From contig CM070583.1 of the NCBI GenBank assembly GCA_036346355.1, positions 3,596,001-3,660,000 on the forward strand: a stretch of 64,000 nt of DNA. Reading direction: 5' to 3'. Below, one piece after another: positions 34,384 through 44,402 of this stretch (within the stretch, counting starts at the first letter, position 1; each line of letters begins with the position of its first letter). The notes beneath the pieces are model-generated. The model did no database searches and had not been told where the DNA came from. It was given only the letters and a program-made list of their open reading frames with translations. The DNA is from Rhipidocladum racemiflorum. Taxonomy: Eukaryota; Streptophyta; Magnoliopsida; Poales; Poaceae. The position numbers were made by a program, and so were the translations under genes.

Positions 34384-34992
34384 GCGGTGGAACACGAAGG
34401 TCTTCTTCATGCCAATGTTGTGCTGCTTCTTCTTCTCGCCCTTGGACTTGATCAGCCTGTCCCTGCCAGTCGCCTTCCAGTGCCCGGCCTCCGTCGCCCT
34501 GTTCGACCTGCTCCCGTTCGGGTACTTGCGGTCCTTGGGCGCGAAGAAGAACCACTCCAGGTCACCGGAACGGATCAACGACTTATCTGCAAGCACCACC
34601 ACCACACTCGCATCAGGAATACGGAATTTTCCTCAAAAGAGTTTTTTTCTCCACAAAGAACGCGATCAAGATCAAGAAACGCGAAACGAACCCCGAGAAA
34701 CTTGCCAAGAACCACAAATTTCTCCACAAAGAACGCGATCAACCAAACCCACAAAACGAAAATCCCCAAATAAAATAAAAAAAAGGGAACAAGAGGCGAT
34801 CGTGGCGGTGGTACCTGGGAGGTCCCACGGCTCGCACTTGCAGACGTCGACCTCGGAGTTGATCTGGCCGGTGATCTTGCCCTTGAGGTAGTGCCTGATG
34901 AGCTCCTCGTCGTTGGGGTGGAACCGGAACCCGGGCGGCAGCGCTGCCTTGAGCTCCATGGCAGTCATCTCCTCCTCCAGCCTCTTATCCAT
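34372..34992 (-). pseudogene. Truncated chimeric NAC gene copy (130-codon open frame)
   Basis: Exon 1 (34815-34992, ATG at 34992) and part of exon 2 (34372-34586) are copied from 8909-7958. They keep the GT-AG intron, which is reduced to 228 bp from 561 bp. Joined, the frame stays open for 130 residues through GFRFHPNDEELIRHYLKGK, EWFFFAPKDRKYPNGSRSN and GMKKTFVFH. It ends RVRE and a stop in the BBE-derived flank. An in-frame loss removes six residues (near VIPEI), and there is H for Y in GHWKATGR. The E subdomain, activation region and membrane anchor are missing. If expressed it would be a short soluble NAC fragment; it may equally be a silent pseudogene. Confidence 0.85.
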
Positions 34993-35255
34993 ATCTCAGA
35001 GATCCGAGCGGGGATTCGGAGCGGCGGCGGGGGGTTATACTTAGCGACGAAGGAAACCGCGCAGTGGGGAAGCGGATTTGCTTAGGGTTTGGGTTTGATT
35101 TGGGGATTTTAGACGCGATGGGGGAAGAAAGCGAGCGCGTGTGGATGGCTTCACCACGTCCTGGAACTTCCTTTGCATATAGCCATATACCCCCCGCGTA
35201 CGGGACTGACCCCGCACTCCCACGGTATTACATACTCTGCCACTGCAGATTGTAC
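34993..35255 (-). promoter_or_regulatory. Duplicated NAC promoter and 5' UTR
   Basis: It matches 8910-9175 with scattered substitutions and small indels, including shared TTGCTTAGGGTTTGGGTT and GCGATGGGGGAAGAAAGCG. The truncated NAC copy may therefore still be transcribed. Confidence 0.7.
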
Positions 35256-35280
35256 CGTCCACTCTTCCTTATCGATGGTG

Positions 35281-35950
35281 TAAGGACCTATATGCAAGTT
35301 TGGAATTTCTGTAGGGCTTTTTCGCAAAAAAAAAAGTGACGTGGAGGGGCTGCCGAGCGCGGCGCACGCGAACGAAAAACAAATTTGTGTCGTTTTTTTG
35401 GAGAAAAAACGGACCACGAAAATGATTTTTTCGGGAAAAAACAAGAAAAAATGGACCACAAAAGCATTGTTCCGGGGAAAATGGAAAATGTTTTTTTCGG
35501 AGGAAAAATGGGCCATAAAAACTTTTTTCCTGGGGAAAACGAGAAAAAACGGGCAAAGAAAACATTCTGCACGGATCACGAAACATTTTTCCGTGAAAAA
35601 CGAGAAAAAACGGACCATGGAAACATTTTTCCAAGAAAAACCGCGGCGCATGCCGCGCGCGTGAATGAAAAATGGATTTACATTTTTTTTCGGAGGGAAA
35701 ACGGATCACGAAAACATTTTTTTTGAAAAAACGAGAAAAAAAAAACGGGGCACGAAAAGAATTTTCTCGGGAAAAACGAGGAAAACAGACCACATAAACA
35801 TTTTCCTAGGAAAACGGACCCTGAAAACATTTTTCCCGGGAAAAATGAGAAAAAAAACGAACCCCGAAACATTTTTTGCACGGAAAACGGAGAAATGATT
35901 GGAAAATGGACCACGAAAACATTTTTTCTGGGAAAAACGGAGAAAGGACC
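35281..35950. repeat. Diverged tandem array, unit about 40-55 bp (GGACCACGAAAACATTTTTC)
   Basis: About a dozen imperfect copies of a unit like GGACCACGAAAACATTTTTC followed by CGGGGAAAAACGAGAAAAAA occur from about 35395 to 35945. Both strands give open frames (Lys/Asn-rich on plus, Phe-rich on minus), as expected for a repeat with few stops. Two GCGGCGCATGCCGCGCGCGTG-like spots (35350 and 35645) punctuate it. Confidence 0.8.
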
Positions 35951-36610
35951 TGAACGTAAAGTGTGGGACCTATTTGTTATATTTTTGGACCTGTTCGCTA
36001 TCCCAAAAGATTAAAAAAGGGCTCATTCGCGATTCGTATTTTACGTGAGACTCTTTTCGTAAAACGGTGAACGGGGAACCTAAACGCGAAACAGGAAAAA
36101 AAATTTCCCTCAAAGGAAATTGCAAAGGACATATCTATAAATTTGCAGAGACCTATCTGTATTTTGGGAAAACAGAAGGTCTTTTTCGCGAAACGCTGGA
36201 GGGACACGTGGGGTGGCTCTCCCGGCTCCTTTCCTCCGATCTTTAATATAGGTATGACTCGGGGTGGGGAAAGACGGAGAGGGGAACAGAACTACAGAAG
36301 GAGCTAGAAGGAAGCGAGGTGGAAACGGGGGATTGGATGGCTGCAAGCGAGCGAGCGCGGATTTTCCCGGGAGCCTTTCGACGGAGCGACACGCGGACGC
36401 GGTAGGAGCTCTATGAACCTCCGGATTGTAATAAAAGGATAACGAGGTGCGGAGCGGAGCGCGTAGCGGGGGAACACCGCGGAGCGGCGGAGGAAGAGCG
36501 AAAGGAGCGCCGAAGGCTCCATCACGGAGCGCAACGCACGAAACAACACGGGGACGCACTCAGAGCTCTTGAAACCTCCGGAATGTAATAAAAGAATAAT
36601 AAAAATATAA
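35951..36610. repeat. Direct-repeat region with two GAGCTCT..AATAAAA units
   Basis: A phrase running from GACGCGGTAGGAGCTCTATG to TTGTAATAAAAGGATAA (36395-36441) recurs at 36552-36598. Separately, the text at 36145-36220 (ACCTATCTG...CTTTTTCGCGAA...GGACACGTGGGG) resembles 35284-35350 in direct orientation, so the tandem array is bracketed by related direct repeats. No gene was recognised. Confidence 0.5.
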
Positions 36611-37411
36611 ATAAAAAACAAAAGAAGGATTTTATTAGTTAAGTAACAGTGGGCTAGCAGCTATCTACGACACCTCACTATTTGGCCTCTAGTGCTTTAA
36701 GCCTTAGGATGAAACCAATTACCGAAGAACTTGCAGCCCAGAATGTGAAGAAACTCGTGCTCCATCTCAGTCTCGTTCTCGTGCAAGTGCTATGTTATCC
36801 GTACTGCTTGTTCCTTCTTTTTTACATGAACTTATTCAGAGTTTTTTTTTACATGAAGAGAGTGAATTCTAGATCATATTCAGAGTTTTTTTTTACATGA
36901 ACTTATACCTAGTTAAAGTCATAATATAAACTGCGGTCGTTATAATCTTGTCTTTCATTACACTTTTACACGAATTTATACCTAGCTAGCCTCTAGTGTA
37001 ATTTTCTTCCTAAGTTGGAACACTTGTGAAACCATGGTAATGTGGTACCACTGCGCTACTGGCTTAATAGGCTATTATCAAGTTTTTTTAAAATTAATAT
37101 AATTCGATATAAACTCATTTCATTTATTTTTGAAGTGATTATTGAAGTGGTTATAGCCTAAAGGTCAGTGAAGAACCGAACCAAGCCGCAAAGTCAAAGC
37201 CTGAAGCCTGAAAGCTACATCCATGGCAAGCCATCTTAGCGTTCAAACCCACAAACTCAAAAAATAAAAATGCAGCAGGTGGCGCCAAACCAAATTGTTT
37301 GAATATTGGGCATATTAATGATGAATTTATTCTAAAAATAAGTTATGACAATAATTAAAGATAGAATAGTGGGAATATATAAATAAACTAGTCACTAGCA
37401 ATATGCCAATT
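36611..37411. other. Non-coding stretch
   Basis: The phrase TTTTTTTACATGAA recurs near 36845 and 36888. No gene or complete element is supported. The last three bases (ATT) are the CACTA target duplication. Confidence 0.4.
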
Positions 37412-38040
37412 CACTACAAGAAAAGTGATTTTTAATGACGGTCCGAACTCGTCATCATTAGAGCCGAAATTGTCATTGTAGGTTTTTTATGACGACTTTA
37501 TGACAAAATTCTATTTGTCATAGAAAGTGCGTCATAGAAAGTTTTCAATGACGAATTGCTTAATTTCGTCATAACAAATCAACTGTTTTGTGACGAATTA
37601 TATTTCCGTCATCGAAGAGTTCAATTTTATGACGAATATATACGTCAGTAATTGTACCCAAAAAGTCATATATTTTCGTCATGGATTACCCTGGTGCCAC
37701 GTAATCAGCCTAGGTGTGTGGGGACGTGGCACTACTTGTGACGCAAATGTTTAAATCACGAATGAGTGCCACGTGGACATGCATTTTTGTCATGGAACAG
37801 TCCAATGCCACGTCAGCAGCCAGGGTGTGGGGTGACGTGGCACATCCTGTGACGCTAATGTTTCGTCACTGAAGATTGTCATGTGTACATGAATTTCCGT
37901 TACGAAAGTAACATCTGTCATTTTCCATGATGAATAATTTCGTAATAGATAAATGTAGAACCGCATGAATTTTCGTCATTTAACACCTATGTCAGCCCAC
38001 ATATGATTCATTTTTACTCCCACAACACAAATTTCATCCA
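37412..38040. repeat. CACTA left subterminal repeats
   Basis: Many direct and inverted copies of a TGACGAA / TTCGTCA motif occur, with two larger diverged repeats near 37685-37760 and 37790-37850 (CACGT...GGGGACGTGGCAC and the like). In En/Spm such repeats bind the TNPA protein to bring ends together; here this is inferred. Confidence 0.75.
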
Positions 38041-38250
38041 CATCACACAATATTTTCAGGATACGAAACAATACATTTCACAAAGTAGCACAAAATATCC
38101 ATAGATGCATTAAGAGTCACAAAATGTGTTCACAGTACTTAAACCACAACTTCAAGCTAGTACCATTTATCCAGGTAACCAGCCATGCCAAAATAAGTAT
38201 CCTTGTCTAAATGGATCCACATGTTACTAGTGAACAGATTCATAAACTAA

Positions 38251-41200
38251 CTAGTTGGCTTGACCGGCAATTCGCATGAGACGGCGAATAATTGCATCAT
38301 TCTCCTCTTGCCTCTTCTTTATATCCTCCATTTCCTTTTGGGTTCTGATCAGTGCATCATCTGATGCTTGAGCTTTTTGCTTCAAGTCTTCTACTTCTTG
38401 CTGTTGTTGCTCAACAGTCTTTCGAAGTTCATCAGCTCCTCGTCTCTCCTCCTCAAGCTGTTCCTCAAGAGCTTGTTCTTTGGAGCCCTTTGTAGAGTTT
38501 GTAGCGGTTGAATGTAATCCAACATTCTTCAGGAATTTGCTTGTGGCGCTGTTTTGAGATAGAACCTTGTCAACAATCTCTGTAGTAGACATTGTTGCCT
38601 GGCCCTCTTTATCAGGCTCCATCATAGCTTCCATCTCAGCCTAATATAAAGGACATAACAGAATCAATACTAAAATGGGGAAAATAAGGCTATATACAAA
38701 TGAAATTTTCATCCTAGTCATGCAAGATACAGTATGAGAATACATGATGCCTTATGCCAATACGAGCCTTTTCATGTACATATGATAATTAATTAGTTTA
38801 TATATCAAATGTCTATTGACTATGAAAGTACGCAGATTTAATTGAGCACAACCTGGCTTTAACAGATAATTAGTCATGCAGCCACACTAGTTAGGACACA
38901 TTTCCTCTATGGTTGTTTACCAGGTTAGAATTGAAACGCTAATTCATGATGAAATTTGTAGTAAAGCAACAGAACTAATGCGAGGTTAGTTTTTTGTTTG
39001 GTAATGCGTGAGCAAGAAGCTCTTGGGTTTTGTCAAGTTGTGAAATTTGAGATGCTGAGAGAATACAACCTAATTCACACATTTGACTCCACAAGTTTAC
39101 AAAGATTACAACCTAATTCACATGGACAACTAAACACAACTGTAGCATGGTCATATTTGTTGTGTCTAAGCAAGCACAACATAGTGCCTTTATTTGTTTG
39201 AATAACTATCAGCCCAGTCTTTCAAAGTATGTAAAAGAAACAGAAATATAAATCATATGAACACATTCATGTGTTTGCCCAGAATTCAGTGAATGGAAAT
39301 GTAGGGTCTTACAACTGCGCGTTGCACAGGTTCAACGAGTCCCTTCTTCTTGCTGTTGTGGCACTCCTTAAACAAGTCCACAGCACTGAACTGTTGATCC
39401 TTGTTTCTCTCTTTCTACAATTGGAAGAAGAAACATAATGAGATGTATCAAGTAGAAAAGTTCCTCCTAGCTACATAAGTGATGTTTGTGTAATTCCTAT
39501 ATTCATTTTATGGATACAAAATGAATATTGACACAACAAACAATACTTACCAGAGCATGGCAGTGTGCAATGTAGCTGCGAGACCCTGTGGCCTGATGGA
39601 ATTTGACTTTGGCACGATTTTGCTTGTTCTTTTCAGATATTTCCTACAGCAGACGGTTAAGTTAGTCACATACATGGATGGAATATGAATAGAACCATAT
39701 GTTCATAGACCGTACCTTGCTTTTCGGGTCAGACCACTTCTGGATGAGTTTTCTCCACTCCTCATCTGTCATGGTAGGTACTGGACTCGTCGCACTAATT
39801 TCGTTTCTTGGGATACCATTGAAATACCGTTTCTTCAGCAAATACCTAGATTGCCGCACCCCACCCTTCAAAATGTTCGCACATGCATCCTTGGTTGTCC
39901 TATCACTAGTGTCCAAGGCCAGCCTTGTCTATTAAGTTGAATGAATCACATTAATTAATTAATTAATTATGCAATATAATGTGGAAGAAGAGTAATTGCT
40001 CATGGCCAAGAATGAAATTACTTACAGACAATTTCCCCATGAAATTATCCAAATGAGTCGTGTTGTTCTTGTACTCTTTCCAGCTAGTGAGGATAGGTAC
40101 ATTATGCCTGATTTGAACGCCAGCCTCTGATGCAAACTTTGCAGCTTCTAACGGCTTATGTGGCCTTCGCATCCCCTCGGCAAATTGGATGGGCAACCTT
40201 TTTCCCATAGTTCTAGTCATCTTCTCAAGCATTTTCCCCATTGTTGATGCCCTCTTTCCTCTTTTAGAAGTATTTGGGTTATCTACGAAAACAGGCATTG
40301 AATGGATTAGTAAACGGCTAAATGTACGTAACACGTTAAAATAATCTGAAATTTTGTTCTCTAACACAATTGTAATGAAGATGAAAAGAATAATGCACAA
40401 AAAGAACTTGCCTTCCTCATCTTGCTGTTGGTCTGCATCATCTTCTGGATGCACGTTTGCATCATCTCCCGGATAGGACCAATCTGTGACCGGACTAGTA
40501 GGTTCAGCAATGGGTTCTTGTTCTTCTATCTGAATTTGAGCCTCATGGACCACTTGCTCAGATGATTCAGTGGTTGTATCTTCTTGAAGTGTAGGTAAGG
40601 GCACTGATTTTGTGGACCTTGTTGTGACTCCAGTGGGTTCCTCTTCTGGTGTAGTTGCTCTCACTCTCTTTGATGCTCTTGTACCACCTGGAGGCATGTC
40701 ACCGATATTCCTTTTTGCGGGACTTTTAGCTGGTCGTTTAACGCACCTTTTATAATACTATAGCAGAAAAAAAACATCAGTGTAAATATGTGTACAAAAT
40801 GAAATAGGCACCACATCAAGAATTACATAAACGAAGCAAACCAAAAGAATTTATATATATATATATGCAAAGAACAATAGTACATGCAGCTAACATCCTT
40901 AACCCCCCAGCAAGAGATAGATCAGCAAGCACCTTTCTTGGTGAATGGATGCTGGCAGATTCATTTCCCTCGGCCCCCTATCCTCTTCAGGATCGTAATC
41001 AGAGTAATCAATGTTTATAACCTTTTCAGTTGTAGTGGGGGTTGAAGTTGATTCTAGAATGTTTTTTAATCTGTTGAGACCTAGCTCTTGAAATCTTGTT
41101 TGAATCGCTGTGATGTTTGCTAGTCGCAGCTTGGCATATTCGCATGGTTCAGGTTCTATATTATGAAAACAACAGTATTATTGATTGACATAGGTTAGCA

Positions 41201-41326
41201 TATTTTAAAAGTCGAGATTTCTATTGCAAGACTATAGGGGCCTATTCATCCACAAGCATAGTAATAGTGTTATATGAAAGGATAAAAACAGATTTTACCT
41301 TTGACTTTGCTGCGTCGTGTTCTCAT
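38251..41326 (-). CDS. CACTA accessory protein, TNPA-like (plant Ptta/En/Spm type), 8 exons, 546 aa
   Basis: Minus-strand exons: 41299-41326, 40933-41155, 40412-40746, 40026-40282, 39716-39928, 39551-39643, 39313-39414 and 38251-38640. The joined frame is 1641 nt, all phases consistent. The third intron uses a GC donor (GAGGAAG/GCAAGT). The protein starts MRTRRSKVK, has a disordered acidic Thr/Glu-rich part, then the conserved core (FAEGMRRPHKPLEAAKFASE, LDTSDRTTKDACANILKGG, DEEWRKLIQKWSDPKSK, HQATGSRSYIAH). It ends in a coiled coil (EEQLEEERRGADELRKTVEQ). Proteins of this type are proposed to bind CACTA subterminal repeats. Exon 3's acceptor was chosen to keep frame and is the least certain boundary. 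No break is visible. Confidence 0.8.
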
Positions 41327-41716
41327 TTCCAGGCAGCAAACACAGAGCTCCTTTTTTTGAGTACTTGTCTTATATTGATATCAACAATGCAAAATAACTA
41401 CAAAATAAGAAGAGGACTAATGATATGAAAGCAAGCCCAGCATCTTATTCATTATTCAAAGCTTCATCAATCTATGAGTTACTAGAGTGATTACTTGCCC
41501 AATATAGAGTGATTCTCACTTACACAAATTATACAGTTCAAGAGTGAAAATCACCAGGCAGTGTTCATATACCAGGGAGGAAAATAGATCTAAACAATTT
41601 GATATCAGATTATAAGTATACCTCAACTCGATCCCTCTATCAGTTCTTCTAAGTATAACAGAATCTATCGATGTAGGCATCAATGGGTATGTGATTACAT
41701 TTCGAGCATACAACTG

Positions 41717-42330
41717 AAGTAATCACAAATCGACTCCACAAATTACATGAAATTAACAGATTCAAGGAAACATATAATGGTTTTATATGGATATGTTAGG
41801 CGACGCAATAGATGATGGCCTTACGCAAAACCTAGAAACTAGGGTTAGTGAGATGAGAAGAAGTAATCACAAATTGACTTTACAAAATACATGAACATAA
41901 CAGATTCAATGAAACAAATATTGGTTTTATATGGATCTGGTAGGCAACGCAACAGATGCTGGGCTTACGCAAAACATAGAAACTAGGGTTATTGAGACGA
42001 GAAGATGGTGACCTTCAAATAGGAGGGTTTGGTGGCTCACCAGGCTAGCGGCATTCCCTGAGGCAGTTCCTTCCGCAGCCGACGAGGAACTTCTGGTTTA
42101 GGTGGGGGGCGGCGGCGATGGCGTGTCGCGGATGGAGATGGCGGCGGCGGGCGAAGCGGCTACCCCTTCACCGGCTTCGGCCTTGAGACGCTCCTGCTCG
42201 TAGGGAGGAGTCCTATCGACGCGGAGGCAACCGGGATGAGGATCTCTTCCGTGGAGGATAGCCACACTTCCGGGATGAGACGCTCCTGCTCGTAGGGAGG
42301 AGTCCTATCGACGTGGGCCTTATTAATTTC
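41717..42330 (-). promoter_or_regulatory. Upstream region of the TNPA-like gene with tandem duplications
   Basis: A block of about 145 bp (starting AAGTAATCACAAATCGACT at 41717) is repeated at about 41863-42005. Beyond it, GAGACGCTCCTGCTCGTAGG and its continuation occur twice, at about 42188 and 42281. The GC-rich stretch at 42040-42320 looks like a promoter or leader of a minus-strand transcript. The exact start site was not assigned. Confidence 0.45.
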
Positions 42331-43502
42331 GCCTGATTTATTGGATTTTCCCTGTGGAAAGTGGCGCTTGTGTTTGCGTGGGAATTTTGGAAAATTCTAA
42401 AAAATAAGCGGGAACATCATTTCTTGTACATTTGTTTCTTAAAGTATTAAAATATGATTTTAATCATTATACTACTCCTTGTAAAATATCATTTCAATCA
42501 ATATGAACGGATTGAATGGTACATAGTGAATTGCTATGTTAAAAATTGGTCATGGCTTGTCAATGGCATTAGTCATTAGCTGTGTAAGGCCCCGATTGGT
42601 ACTGTTCCAGATTCAAGTTGAAATGAAAACGGTTCCAGATTTTTGGTACAAACGTTTCAAGAAAAAATCAGAATCATTTTCTATGAACCGTTTGGTACGG
42701 TTCCAGATTCTAGTAGAAACTATTGAAACGTGGTTGAGGGTGATTCAGCCACGGCCTAAATGTTTGATTTTATTTATAGATATCTTTAATTGTTAGAATG
42801 GAACATATTGTTTTGAACAACTTATGTATTTCATGCTCGCTTGTACGTGGTTTACACTCCTTGTCTTTCATCTGACTTTTCAACTTCACACCGCTGGCAA
42901 AATCTACATCGAGTGGCTAGGTATGTGTGTAGACCTTTTGAAGGACATTCAAAACAACAAGTCGATAAATTGCTATAGAAAGTGGGGCTAGATTGAGAGC
43001 TCTGCTGAAGAAAGTGGGTAATCTTCAAACCCTTATTTTGACTTTACAAAGAACGTCCTTACGAGGCATGATCTTATACAAGTGAGTATAGTAAGGTTGA
43101 CTTCAATTAAGACAGAAATGTCCCTGGTCAGCTCCTTAGCGTGACAATTAACACCACTTTCTTATTACTTAAGAGATTAGATCCGTAGATTCGATTGAGC
43201 TGATTCTTGTTGGGTTGGTTTTGAAATTGAAGCTAGATTATACAGTTAAAATTTGACATCAATCCAAGGGTTGGATCTTCAAGAATTACTATTTTAGTTA
43301 ATGTATGTTAGTCTGTTTTTACTGAAACCGAATTGCAGTATTAGTTATGACCTTCTATTGTATATTATAGTATTAGCTCGGCATACCCTAACTTAAAATC
43401 CTAGCTAGATCCGTCACTGACCGTCAACCAATTTCCAGGGGTGTCATCAGCCAGTGGGGACGGACCGGCCTAGGGGAGGGGACCGGCAGCATGGGCAGAC
43501 AT
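42331..43502. other. CACTA interior without recognised gene; MITE at 42588-42756
   Basis: Apart from the Tourist-like MITE, no gene or repeat was recognised in this part of the CACTA element. Confidence 0.4.
42588..42756. mobile_element. Tourist-like MITE, 169 bp, TAA TSD
   Basis: It starts GGCCCCGATTGGTACTG and ends CAGCCACGGCC, flanked by TAA at 42585-42587 and 42757-42759. It shares GATTCTAGTAGAAAC and GATTCAGCCAC with the element at 9644-9882. Confidence 0.7.
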
Positions 43503-43604
43503 TAGGGATGTGATTGGATCGGATACGGTCGAATATCTGTGAAACTATTCAAATCATCATCCAAAGCAATTGATAGAAAAATATCCGTAGTAGTTTCATC
43601 CCTA
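43503..43604. mobile_element. Minimal Ds-like hAT element, 102 bp, 8-bp TSD GCAGACAT
   Basis: The ends are TAGGGATG and CATCCCTA. GCAGACAT is present exactly on both sides (43495-43502 and 43605-43612). The interior has GATCGGATACGG- and ATATCCG-type strings typical next to Ds ends. It lies inside the CACTA element and so is younger than the sequence it interrupts. Confidence 0.85.
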
Positions 43605-43795
43605 GCAGACATCCCGGTTTAGCCTTTTGGGTCATGGATCCCTCTATCAATCTTTATTCTTTTTAATATGTGTTCCCCACCTCATGTTCTCCTCTCTCTC
43701 ACTCTCCACTCAACTGCCCCTCATCCAGCCCGAGCACCCCTGGCTCCCTATCGTGCGTCGCCGCCTCCCTGCTCCTCCCTCACTTCCTGCTCCGG

Positions 43796-44014
43796 ATGGC
43801 GCTGCTCCCGGTCTCCCCCAGCCTGGCACGGCCATCCCCTCGAGCTGCCCCAAGGCCGGCGCTTTCCCCAGCCGCTAGCAGCAGCAGCAGCGCCCCACCC
43901 TCCAGCCAGCAAGCAGCGGCGCCCCTCCTCCGTCGGACGCGTCTTCCTCAGCGCCGGCGGTCTCCCCCAGCGGGCTCCCACCCCTCCTCCAACCGGTTCC
44001 CCCACCCATTGAAG
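43796..44014 (+). pseudogene. Possible captured host first exon inside the CACTA element
   Basis: A GC-rich plus-strand segment, opposite to the element's genes, has a CT-rich leader (43680-43790). An ATG at 43796 gives an open frame rich in Ser, Pro, Ala and Arg (ALLPVSPSLARPSPRAAPR, then PLLRRTRLPQRRR). A good donor, GAAG/GTATTC, lies at 44014/44015, followed by intron-like text. The composition resembles an organelle transit peptide. The parent gene is not recognised. It could instead be non-genic GC-rich DNA. Confidence 0.4.
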
Positions 44015-44402
44015 GTATTCTCGCTTTAGGGTTGTTAGGGGTTTGGTTCAATGCGCATGCCAGGTGTGAGAGGAAATCCTATTAGTAAATCTGCTCCATA
44101 GAGATAATCACAAAAGCATGCCTAATTCGCTTTAGGGTTGTTAGGGGTTTTGTTTAGTCTGATTCTCGAAAAAACAAGGCTACATTACTAAATAATGCTG
44201 CTTTGGTTGCTATTTGAAGTGCATGCTTGTACTTGGTTTGCTTTCTACCAGACTATAAAGCTAGTACCATGCTATTGTAGTATTTTGTCTATCCATCTTC
44301 CATTCTGTTACATGCCCAAACTGCCTGTAACATTCAATTGTAAAGACATTTAAGAATTCTAAAACATTTGTATGCAGCTACCAACACTTTCTTAATGCCT
44401 AA

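Noticed and set aside
35151..35914. Overlapping Phe-rich and Lys-rich open frames on both strands
   Set aside because: Products of the tandem array; coding character absent and all frames equally open.
36682..36900. 72-codon plus-strand open frame with hydrophobic segment
   Set aside because: Starts at a non-ATG codon and includes duplicated T-rich text; no support as a gene.
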